From an uncultured Clostridia bacterium (GTDB lineage: Bacteria; Bacillota; Clostridia; Christensenellales; CAG-917): a stretch of 33,849 bases of DNA. The translations under genes were made by a program, and so were the position numbers. Numbering within the stretch: the first letter of the stretch is position 1; each line of letters begins with the position of its first letter. The stretch is taken from positions 1-33,849 of the forward strand of contig CANQNQ010000014.1 of NCBI GenBank assembly GCA_947625225.1, written 5' to 3'. This document shows, in pieces, positions 15,734 through 25,661 of the stretch. Below the pieces are notes generated by a model, which saw only the letters and a list, made by a program, of their open reading frames with translations, had not been told where the DNA came from and ran no database searches.

Positions 15734-15767
15734 TTGACAATCGGGGGGGGGGGTTGTATCCTATACT
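15734..15767 (+). promoter_or_regulatory. promoter with G11 spacer, probably phase-variable
   Basis: TTGACA (15734-15739) is followed by a spacer containing 11 consecutive G (15743-15753). With 11 G, the 17-nt position holds TATCCT (15757-15762), a weak -10 box. A better -10, TATACT (15762-15767), lies 22 nt from the -35 and would reach 17 nt only if five G were lost. Slippage in the run would therefore change promoter strength. The zinc-ribbon gene starts 26-31 nt downstream. Confidence 0.8.
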
Positions 15768-15792
15768 TAATTCATACAAAAAAGGAGGAAAT

Positions 15793-15972
15793 ATGGCAAG
15801 AAAACAACAGGCCGTTTTTAGCGACTCAGCAAAAAACGACGATGAGCAAGGCAAAGTCAGCTTGGAAGTAAAGCTGCCCAACAACGACAATCTGGTGGTC
15901 TGCAAAGTATGCGGGCACAAAAACCCCAGGAATACGGGGTTGTGTGAAATGTGTTCCAACTATTTATTCTAA
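15793..15972 (+). CDS. small zinc-ribbon protein
   Basis: A 59-residue protein with a hydrophilic N-terminal half and a C-terminal zinc ribbon: Cys37-x2-Cys40 and Cys51-x2-Cys54 (CKVCGHKNP...CEMC), ending six residues after the last Cys. Such RanBP2 or rubredoxin-like knuckles often sit at the edge of membrane-stress or scaffold proteins. AAGGAGG lies six nt before the ATG at 15793. It is the first gene of a three-gene operon with the SPFH-like protein (17 nt downstream) and a secreted beta-rich protein. It is directly behind the poly-G promoter. Function unknown. Confidence 0.8.
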   Translation: MARKQQAVFSDSAKNDDEQGKVSLEVKLPNNDNLVVCKVCGHKNPRNTGLCEMCSNYLF

Positions 15973-15989
15973 AAAAGGAGAAATTAAAT

Positions 15990-17321
15990 ATGTGCTTTGG
16001 TAAACAAGATAAACAAATTCCCGATGACGCACCCATTGCCGATCGCGCCCGTCCTTATCTGGAGCATAGAAGGTTTATTGGCGACCTGGACGCTCGTAAA
16101 AAGGCCGATATGGAGATAGTCAACTTCTGTCTCCGCTCAGTTCCCTCTATGGTTACCGAATTAAACCTGGAAATCGAGAGCGAAATGGCAATACTCAAAA
16201 AATGGATCACCAACGACTACTCCAACTATCTGATTTGCGCCAAAAACGGCGTGACTCACATAGAGCTGCTCACGTTGTACGTATGGAAAAAGACGCAAGC
16301 GACCTTGTCCGCGACAGAAAATATGAGCCTGATCTCCAGCTTTGACAACAAGATGGTTATCCGCTATCATTACGAGACCAGACAGGGTGAGACCATTTCC
16401 TACTTCGACAAGACGTTGGGCGTGCCCACCTCTTTGGTGGCGATTGCCGATTTGAAGTTGAAGCTTATCGACGCGCAAACGCTGGTGGAAAAGATAGACG
16501 TTGACATCAAGTATCTGGACGCTGTGATAATCAGCAACTTCATCACCGCAACGCTCTGCCGCATTGTGCGCGATGAGATACTGTCCTTCATCAGTGAGAA
16601 TGACTCATCTTTCTACGATCTGCCCCACTACTACACCGCTATCAACCAAAAGATCTTGGAATCCTTGCAGGCAACGTTTGATTCCTGCGGATTGGAAGCT
16701 GTTGATTTCGCATTGTCGGATATTTCGGTGCCCAACAACACCGACAAACTGCTGCAGAATCAATTTTTCGCCATAGCCGAAGCAGAAAGATTCAAGGCGT
16801 ACGAGCAGCGCATGGAAAAGGCGTCGCTGGATCTGTACGAGCGCAAAGCCGAGATACACAACAAATATCCCGACTTCCCCTTGACTTTGACAGAAACGGA
16901 AAAAGATCTTGCGCTCAACCGTTATCTCAAGCGCATGGGCCAGGATACCGAGCTGAAGGCGGAAATACAGGAGAAGCGTATCCCGCAACGCGGCAAAGAA
17001 AAGGGCGGCACGGCCACTGTTGAACATACCGCTGCAGCGCCCACCTTTGTCAAGACCGACATGAAGTTCCGTTACGCATACTTGATAATAACGGCCGTTT
17101 TGCTGGTGTTCTCATTCTGCATGTTCGCGGTCTCGGCTGTCGCGGGACTCGCAACGCTCGGTTCATCCATTTTTGTTTGCGGTATGGTGGCGTTCTTCGG
17201 ATATAAAAAGCTGAAATACGGCAATAAGACCGTAACCAAACTTGAAGATTCCGCTCCGATCGAATTGACCAACGACATGGCAGTTTCAAAAGAAGCAGTT
17301 GAGACCGAAGAAAATAATTGA
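15990..17321 (+). CDS. SPFH-like protein with C-terminal membrane pair
   Basis: A 443-residue protein, with AAAGGAG seven nt before the ATG at 15990. Residues up to about 300 are soluble, with alpha/beta character. The stretch around 225-300 (a C-G-L-E-A-V-D-F-A-L-S-D-I-S-V-P core followed by a charged helix) resembles the end of SPFH/band-7 domains such as YdjI and its coiled-coil start. Two membrane helices lie at about 357-405, followed by a short cytosolic tail. SPFH proteins form membrane microdomain scaffolds. The resemblance is by eye and modest; the N-terminal 40 residues match nothing I know. It sits between the zinc-ribbon and PPC-like genes in one operon. Confidence 0.45.
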   Translation: MCFGKQDKQIPDDAPIADRARPYLEHRRFIGDLDARKKADMEIVNFCLRSVPSMVTELNLEIESEMAILKKWITNDYSNYLICAKNGVTHIELLTLYVWKKTQATLSATENMSLISSFDNKMVIRYHYETRQGETISYFDKTLGVPTSLVAIADLKLKLIDAQTLVEKIDVDIKYLDAVIISNFITATLCRIVRDEILSFISENDSSFYDLPHYYTAINQKILESLQATFDSCGLEAVDFALSDISVPNNTDKLLQNQFFAIAEAERFKAYEQRMEKASLDLYERKAEIHNKYPDFPLTLTETEKDLALNRYLKRMGQDTELKAEIQEKRIPQRGKEKGGTATVEHTAAAPTFVKTDMKFRYAYLIITAVLLVFSFCMFAVSAVAGLATLGSSIFVCGMVAFFGYKKLKYGNKTVTKLEDSAPIELTNDMAVSKEAVETEENN

Positions 17322-17335
17322 GGAGGACAGCCATA

Positions 17336-17791
17336 ATGGGTAACAAAAATTCATCTGCATCGCAAGATAAAAGGAACAGAATAATAATATTGACCGTGAC
17401 CCTGGTCCTTTCAATAGGATTCATCCTTGGGGCAATACTCACATCGGTATTTGCGTATGATAATTATTACAACTCAAATTATCATTCCGTAAGCGGCAGC
17501 TTGTTCACGGGTAGCAATTCGATATATATGTCAACCAGCGACGTTTACTACAGTTTTACGCCGTATTCCAGCGGCACGTACACGTTCACTTCATCGACAT
17601 CAAGTTCAAGCATCGATCCGAGAGTATACCTATACAATAGCAATTGGTCTCAACTTTACTATGATGACGACGGCGGCAACGGTTATAATTTCAGTTTGTC
17701 CTACTACCTGTCCTCCGACAGCACATACTACTTAAAATTCTCATTGCGCAGCAACTACAGCACTGTCACGGTCAACGTGCAAAGAAGCTGA
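17336..17791 (+). CDS. membrane-anchored beta-sandwich (PPC-like) surface protein
   Basis: A 151-residue protein with a charged N-terminus, one hydrophobic anchor or signal segment (about 15-39, IIILTVTLVLSIGFILGAIL), then a Ser/Tyr/Thr-rich extracellular domain. The pattern YYSFTPYSSGTYTFTSS...DPRVYLYNSNW...YDDDGGNGYN...STYYLKF resembles bacterial pre-peptidase C-terminal (PPC) beta-sandwich domains. Such domains usually flank secreted peptidases, but this one stands alone. GGAGGA lies before the ATG, 14 nt after the SPFH-like gene's stop. It is the last gene of the operon. A surface or envelope role is inferred. Confidence 0.65.
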   Translation: MGNKNSSASQDKRNRIIILTVTLVLSIGFILGAILTSVFAYDNYYNSNYHSVSGSLFTGSNSIYMSTSDVYYSFTPYSSGTYTFTSSTSSSSIDPRVYLYNSNWSQLYYDDDGGNGYNFSLSYYLSSDSTYYLKFSLRSNYSTVTVNVQRS

Positions 17792-17821
17792 CAACAGTAC
17801 CGTTTTCAACATATGACAAGT

Positions 17822-17856
17822 TTTCAAAGCGCGGCGAGTGCCGCGCTTTTTCTTTT
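17822..17856 (+). terminator. operon terminator (copy 2 of a duplicated terminator)
   Basis: Base-for-base identical over 35 nt to the block at 15657-15691: stem GCGCGGC/GCCGCGC, GAGT loop, T tract. Confidence 0.92.
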
Positions 17857-17887
17857 TGCGGGAAAAGAGCAAAATTGCGCAATACTG

Positions 17888-17916
17888 TTGACTAAAATTT
17901 TTTATAATTATATAAT
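17888..17916 (+). promoter_or_regulatory. PFOR promoter
   Basis: TTGACT (17888-17893), 17 nt, TATAAT (17911-17916). The leader is about 60 nt with a small hairpin, TGCGC/GCGCA (17933-17948). Confidence 0.85.
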
Positions 17917-17962
17917 TACGTTGATATGCGCGTGCGCAAGCATGCGCAAAATTGTGAGATAA

Positions 17963-21505
<3,543 letters not shown>

Positions 21506-21520
21506 TAAGTAAATTACGTC

Positions 21521-21550
21521 AAGGGACGGCAAAACGCCGTCCCTTTTTTT
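21521..21550 (+). terminator. PFOR terminator
   Basis: GGGACGGC (21523-21530), a five-nt loop, GCCGTCCC (21536-21543) and T7. Confidence 0.95.
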
Positions 21551-21663
21551 ATACAAAACGAAGTTTTTATCAACAAAACAACGCTATAAACCTTTGAAAC
21601 TAAAAATTCGGAAACAAAATTTTGAGATAAACAGTAAAAGTCAAAAGCGCGCATATATGTCAA

Positions 21664-21686
21664 GAGGGCTGCGCATTGCAGCCCTC
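21664..21686 (-). terminator. ferredoxin gene hairpin terminator
   Basis: GAGGGCTGC (21664-21672) and GCAGCCCTC (21678-21686) with a five-nt loop. On the complement only TTGACATATAT follows, so the T tract is poor. Confidence 0.6.
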
Positions 21687-21703
21687 CCGACTTGTTTTTT
21701 CGA

Positions 21704-21874
21704 TTATTTTTCGCTGATCGCTTCGACGGGGCAGCCAGCTTGGCATGCGCCGCAATCTATGCACTGATCTGCGTCAACGACAAACTTGCCGTCGCCCTCG
21801 GAGATGGCTCCGACGGGGCAAGTGTCTGCGCACGCACCGCACATGATGCATTCATCACTGATAAATCTTGCCAT
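21704..21874 (-). CDS. 2[4Fe-4S] ferredoxin
   Basis: A 56-residue clostridial-type ferredoxin with two CxxCxxCxxxCP sets: CIMCGACADTCP and CIDCGACQAGCP. It carries low-potential electrons in the cytoplasm, plausibly from the neighbouring PFOR. AAAGGAG lies before the ATG at 21874. Size and both cluster motifs are complete. It is 200 nt from PFOR and convergent with it, and has its own promoter. Confidence 0.97.
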   Translation of the reverse strand: MARFISDECIMCGACADTCPVGAISEGDGKFVVDADQCIDCGACQAGCPVEAISEK

Positions 21875-21902
21875 ATTCTCTCTCCTTTATAGCTTTTTAT
21901 AT

Positions 21903-21942
21903 ATTCTAGCACACGCACGCCGATTTGTACAGTACAAAATTA
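21903..21942 (-). promoter_or_regulatory. ferredoxin promoter candidate
   Basis: The complement has TAGAAT with an extended -10 TGC (near 21903-21911), and TGTACA 17 nt upstream as a weak -35. The -35 overlaps a palindrome TTGTAC-T-GTACAA, a possible regulator site. Confidence 0.5.
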
Positions 21943-21974
21943 CAATTATTTGCGCGCGGCGTGCTTCGACTCAT

Positions 21975-24155
21975 TCAGTCCTGCGGGTACAGCCCGAAGT
22001 AACATCTTGACAATCTTATGCGGCGCACGCGGTATTTGTGCCTCTCCCGCCTCAGGATAAGCCCTTCCTTGTACGTGCAATGCGCGCAATCGTTGCCAAA
22101 CACGGTCTTATACGGGCAATGCGTGAAGGTCATCAGCGGCAGCTCATCGCGTATGTCGCACAGCGACGTGCTTACGCCCTCCCTCAAACCGCGCTTGAAC
22201 TCCACGGACGCCACCACCGCGCTTGCGCCAAGCTCCGCGCACTCCTCCGCGGCGTAGTCGTTGGCGATGTTGTGCCCCGCGCCCGCGATGACGCTGTAGC
22301 CCAACCCCGCAAAGTACAGTCCGTATATGTTTTCGCTCACCAGCGTGCAAAGCCCCTTAACTTCGTCAAGCAGCCGCTCTATGACGGCGACGTCCTTTTC
22401 GCAGGCGACCACGGGCAGCTGAAGCGCCACCTCGTCCGCGCTCATTCCCAGGCAGTCCAGCATGCGACGCACCTCTTTTGATGTGTATTCGTTGGGCGCA
22501 AGCGCGATACTTGCCCCCGCGGGGATGTCAAAACTGCCCGATATATCCTCGCTGCGCACAAGCGTGATGTCAGCGTCCTTCTGCTTTTCGCCGTCAAAGT
22601 CGTAAAGGCAAAACGCCTCGTTAAACCTGACCTCGCGCCTCTCCCTTGCGGCGATAAGCCTCAGCCTAAGCTCCGCAAGCGCCTCGCGTCTGAGCGCATT
22701 GAACACGGATTTTGCCACAAATACGCCGTCTGTATCCACGTCGCATCTGACCACATTAAAGCCACTGTCCGCGGTCTTGCACGCCTGCACGCGCAGTTGC
22801 GCCTCGTCCACGGGCGCGTTGACAGCCCTTTCAAGCACGCCGTCCTGCCAGCGCGTCACGGCGATCTCATCCTCAAAGCCGTCCTCCGTAACATAGCGCG
22901 CCGCCGCGGATATGGAAAGCGGCTCTCCCGCCATGGCATAGACGCGCATGGTTATGTCGTTGTAGCGCCGCTTTGCCATAAGCTCCCTTTCGCGCGCGGC
23001 GTCCTGCGTGAGGTTGATCCGCGCGCCCTCCGGCACAGCCGTAGCAGTGACAAAGCGGTATACGCCGTCCGAAATTTTTTGCGGATCCCCAACGCCCAGC
23101 GAGGCGACCTCGCGCTCCTTTACGAAAAATTTGAGCCCGTCGCCGCTTGAAAGCGCGTGCGAGCTGAGCGCCTTCACCTCGTACAGCCCTTTTTTGAAAG
23201 GCTTTACGGTCAAAACCTTGCCGATGGGCACGCCTATGTGCGAATTGAACCTTTTTTCCACGACGGACGGGGTGCCGCCGTCAAGATAGGCGCGGTGGAG
23301 ATACTCACCTCTGTTGAACGCAAGTTTGAGGCGGCGCAAATCCTCCTCGCCAAGCGACGCGCGCTCCCCTCCCGCGATGGCGTCCAGCAAGCGGCGATAT
23401 ACGCCCACAGTCTCGGCAACGTAGCCCTCGCGGCGCATCCTGCCCTCTATCTTGAACGAGGTCACGCCCGCCTCAATAAGCTCCTCCAGCGTAGGCGCGA
23501 GGCACAGGTCGCGTGCGCTTAGCAAATATCCCTCCGCGCGCGTCCCGTCCAACTCCGCCTCGTAGGGCAGACGGCAAAGCTGCTTGCAAAGTCCGCGATT
23601 GCCGCTTGCGCCCTGCTCGACGGCGCTGAGATAGCAATTGCCGCTGAACGCCACGCACAGCGCGCCCTGCACAAAATATTCCAACTCCAGCCCCGTCTCC
23701 CGCCGTATGGCGCGTATGTCCTCAAGCGAAGTTTCTCTTGACAGCACCACGCGCGAAAAGCCCATCGCCTCCGCGACGCGCGCGCCGTATACGTTATGCA
23801 CGCCTAGCTGAGTGCTGGCGTGCAGCACAATGCCGTCAAAAGCCTGTTTTAGGCATGCCGCAACGCCCATATCCTGCACAATAAATGCGTCTACTTTTGC
23901 CTCAACAGCGGCTTTAACCAGCGACAACATCTGCTTAAACTGCTGATTTTGCACAATAGTGTTTACCGTAAGGTAAATCTTCACGCCGTAAAAGTGGGCG
24001 GTCTCAACAAGACTTCTCAACTGCTCCACGCCAAAATTGTCCGCCTTCATGCGGGCATTGAGGTCGCCAAGACCAAGGTATATTGCGTTTGCACCGGCTG
24101 CGATCGCGGCGTCAAACGCGGCTTTGTTCCCTGCGGGAGCCAATAGTTCGAACAT
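21975..24155 (-). CDS. U32-family protein (RlhA/collagenase-like)
   Basis: A 726-residue member of the U32 family with the RlhA/DUF3656 layout. The N-terminal barrel begins FELLAPAGNKAAFDAAIAAGANAIYLGL, and the core signature is near residues 165-190 (GLELEYFVQGALCVAFSGNCYLSA). A middle domain and a C-terminal Cys-rich end (THCPYKTVFGNDCAHC) follow. E. coli RlhA hydroxylates C2501 of 23S rRNA; a similar RNA-modifying role is likely, and the older peptidase name is doubtful. The frame is open 32 codons further upstream, but ATG 24155 gives the conserved start and sits seven nt after a -10 box, so the mRNA should be leaderless. A ferredoxin lies just downstream. Confidence 0.92.
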   Translation of the reverse strand: MFELLAPAGNKAAFDAAIAAGANAIYLGLGDLNARMKADNFGVEQLRSLVETAHFYGVKIYLTVNTIVQNQQFKQMLSLVKAAVEAKVDAFIVQDMGVAACLKQAFDGIVLHASTQLGVHNVYGARVAEAMGFSRVVLSRETSLEDIRAIRRETGLELEYFVQGALCVAFSGNCYLSAVEQGASGNRGLCKQLCRLPYEAELDGTRAEGYLLSARDLCLAPTLEELIEAGVTSFKIEGRMRREGYVAETVGVYRRLLDAIAGGERASLGEEDLRRLKLAFNRGEYLHRAYLDGGTPSVVEKRFNSHIGVPIGKVLTVKPFKKGLYEVKALSSHALSSGDGLKFFVKEREVASLGVGDPQKISDGVYRFVTATAVPEGARINLTQDAARERELMAKRRYNDITMRVYAMAGEPLSISAAARYVTEDGFEDEIAVTRWQDGVLERAVNAPVDEAQLRVQACKTADSGFNVVRCDVDTDGVFVAKSVFNALRREALAELRLRLIAARERREVRFNEAFCLYDFDGEKQKDADITLVRSEDISGSFDIPAGASIALAPNEYTSKEVRRMLDCLGMSADEVALQLPVVACEKDVAVIERLLDEVKGLCTLVSENIYGLYFAGLGYSVIAGAGHNIANDYAAEECAELGASAVVASVEFKRGLREGVSTSLCDIRDELPLMTFTHCPYKTVFGNDCAHCTYKEGLILRRERHKYRVRRIRLSRCYFGLYPQD

Positions 24156-24161
24156 AGCTAA

Positions 24162-24189
24162 AGTATAACACAGTATCGCCGCATTGCAA
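24162..24189 (-). promoter_or_regulatory. U32 gene promoter, leaderless geometry
   Basis: TTGCAA (24184-24189), a 16-nt spacer and TATACT (24162-24167) with an extended TGT on the complement. The A of ATG 24155 is the seventh base after the -10 box. Confidence 0.7.
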
Positions 24190-24239
24190 CAGCAATTTTT
24201 GCGCGGACGTGCGTTGCGCTTTCCAAAAATTATTGCGCC

Positions 24240-24268
24240 TTGACATATCACGTAACTTCCTATATAAT
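24240..24268 (+). promoter_or_regulatory. consensus promoter of the GtrA-like gene
   Basis: TTGACA (24240-24245), 17 nt, TATAAT (24263-24268). The leader is about 27 nt with AGAGGAG. Confidence 0.88.
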
Positions 24269-24301
24269 TAACTTATTGAAAATAATTCAAGAGGAGAAAT
24301 T

Positions 24302-25009
24302 ATGGAAGAAGTCAACAACAACGTCGAGCCCGTCGAGGAAGACGTCGCTCAACCCCAAGGGGCTCCCGCCGAGGGCGGCAAAGCCAAAAAGAAAGTCAAA
24401 TTGCCTCCCGCGCTTCAAAAGCTGTGGAATTGGCTGCAGGCGCATGAAAACATACGCCAGATGGTGTACTTCATAGGTTTCAGCCTCATCTGCTTCGCCG
24501 TAGAATACATAACTTTCACCATCATCAACGAGTCCTGCAAAGCGGCCGGCGGCGACGCTGTGAAGCCCTTCAATTGGTTCCTGTTCCATTATGACGAGCA
24601 ATCTGCCGGCGTGGGCGGCTTTGCGGCGTTTTTGGTGTCCAACATAATTGCGCAGATCTGCACCTTTGTGCTCAACCGCAAAAAGACCTTCAGGGCGACG
24701 AACAACGTTGTTATATCCGGCATAATGTACGCCATATTGGTTGTGATAATCATATTGCTCAACACCTATCTGGGCGGCGTGATCACCAACGCTATCGCGG
24801 CTACCGATCCCAACAACGGCGCCATCGCGACCATAGGCGGCTATGTGGGCAAGTTTGCGGGCAGCTTCCTCAGCTTTGTGATAAACTTTGTGGGCTGCAA
24901 GTTCCTGGTCATGCGCAACTGGGGCAAAAAGAAACCCGCCGAAGCTGCTCAGCCTGAAGAAGCGATTCAAGAACCTCTGGCGGAAGCGGCAAGCGACGTG
25001 GAGGAGTGA
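24302..25009 (+). CDS. GtrA-like membrane protein
   Basis: A 235-residue protein with four membrane helices between about 55 and 215, flanked by acidic and basic tails at each end. The motif FVLNRKKTFRA between TM2 and TM3 and FVGCKFLVMRNWG near the end match the GtrA/DPMS family. Those proteins are thought to flip lipid-linked sugars such as undecaprenyl-phosphate glucose. The N-terminal tail (1-45) is Glu/Pro-rich then Lys-rich, and the C-terminal tail is Ala/Glu-rich; both are low complexity. It has a perfect promoter and two terminators. No glycosyltransferase partner lies next to it. Confidence 0.82.
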   Translation: MEEVNNNVEPVEEDVAQPQGAPAEGGKAKKKVKLPPALQKLWNWLQAHENIRQMVYFIGFSLICFAVEYITFTIINESCKAAGGDAVKPFNWFLFHYDEQSAGVGGFAAFLVSNIIAQICTFVLNRKKTFRATNNVVISGIMYAILVVIIILLNTYLGGVITNAIAATDPNNGAIATIGGYVGKFAGSFLSFVINFVGCKFLVMRNWGKKKPAEAAQPEEAIQEPLAEAASDVEE

Positions 25010-25025
25010 TCGTCATATCGCACAC

Positions 25026-25054
25026 AAAAGCACGGCTCCACGCCGTGCTTTTTT
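25026..25054 (+). terminator. first terminator after the GtrA-like gene
   Basis: GCACGGC (25030-25036), TCCAC loop, GCCGTGC (25042-25048) and T6. Confidence 0.93.
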
Positions 25055-25086
25055 ATATGATCTTTCGCCGCGATCGCTGTATTTAC

Positions 25087-25111
25087 AAAAGCGGCTTTTC
25101 GCCGCTTTTTT
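25087..25111 (+). terminator. second tandem terminator
   Basis: AAAAGCGGC (25087-25095), TTTTC loop, GCCGCTTTT (25101-25109), more T. It follows the first by 33 nt. Its loop and tails would allow weak action in the other direction too. Confidence 0.9.
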
Positions 25112-25478
25112 GATGTTTACAATGCCATATCAAACGTTTTATCACGCAATTTTGTTGATTTGCCCAAATTCCTCACTCAAAAGGCGCCTTCGATCGTAAA
25201 GCTCTGCAAATCATAGCGCCCGATTTATGTGACACATTTGTTATGCTTGACTTATTTTCATACACAATTTTTTTGCGTCCCGCCTTTGCCATATTCTCAA
25301 TGGCGCCACGGCACAATTTTGCATCTCCCATCTCCGCATATATCAAAGGTGGGACGCTGCTGCTTGGTCGATGTAAAATACAAATTCCGGTCTACTTTTC
25401 CCGCTTTGATATGATACAATTTATGTGTACGTGTTCCGCGCCGTACTCCCATTTTAGTTCCCTTTTGGGTTTTGGTAT
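25112..25478. other. non-coding stretch at the island edge
   Basis: I see no gene, RNA or promoter here. Short open frames have no family character. It separates the last core gene from the 3' end of the restriction block and may mark the left edge of an inserted island. I found no direct repeat that would prove it. Confidence 0.5.
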
Positions 25479-25661
25479 TTATTTAAGTTTCAAAAAGCCC
25501 ATATCAAAACAACTTGGCATGATGAATGACTTTTCGCCGACGGAAAATGCAACCGTAACGTGCATGTTGACCTTGTCGATTTTAACGACCTTTCCGTCAC
25601 CGAATTTCCCGTGAATAACGGCTGTCCCTACTGTGACTTTTGAACAATCGAATTCCGCTTT
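25479..25661 (-). other. out-of-frame C-terminal tail of the restriction helicase
   Basis: In another frame than the helicase, the complement just after the C7 run encodes about 60 residues: K-A-E-F-D-C-S-K, then VTVGTAVIHGKFGDGKVVKI, and on to GFLKLK and a TAA at 25479-25481. The VIHGKFGDGKVV pattern resembles the small SH3/Tudor-like C-terminal domain of UvrD/PcrA-type proteins. Removing one C joins it seamlessly to the helicase, giving a 965-residue protein. Confidence 0.75.
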
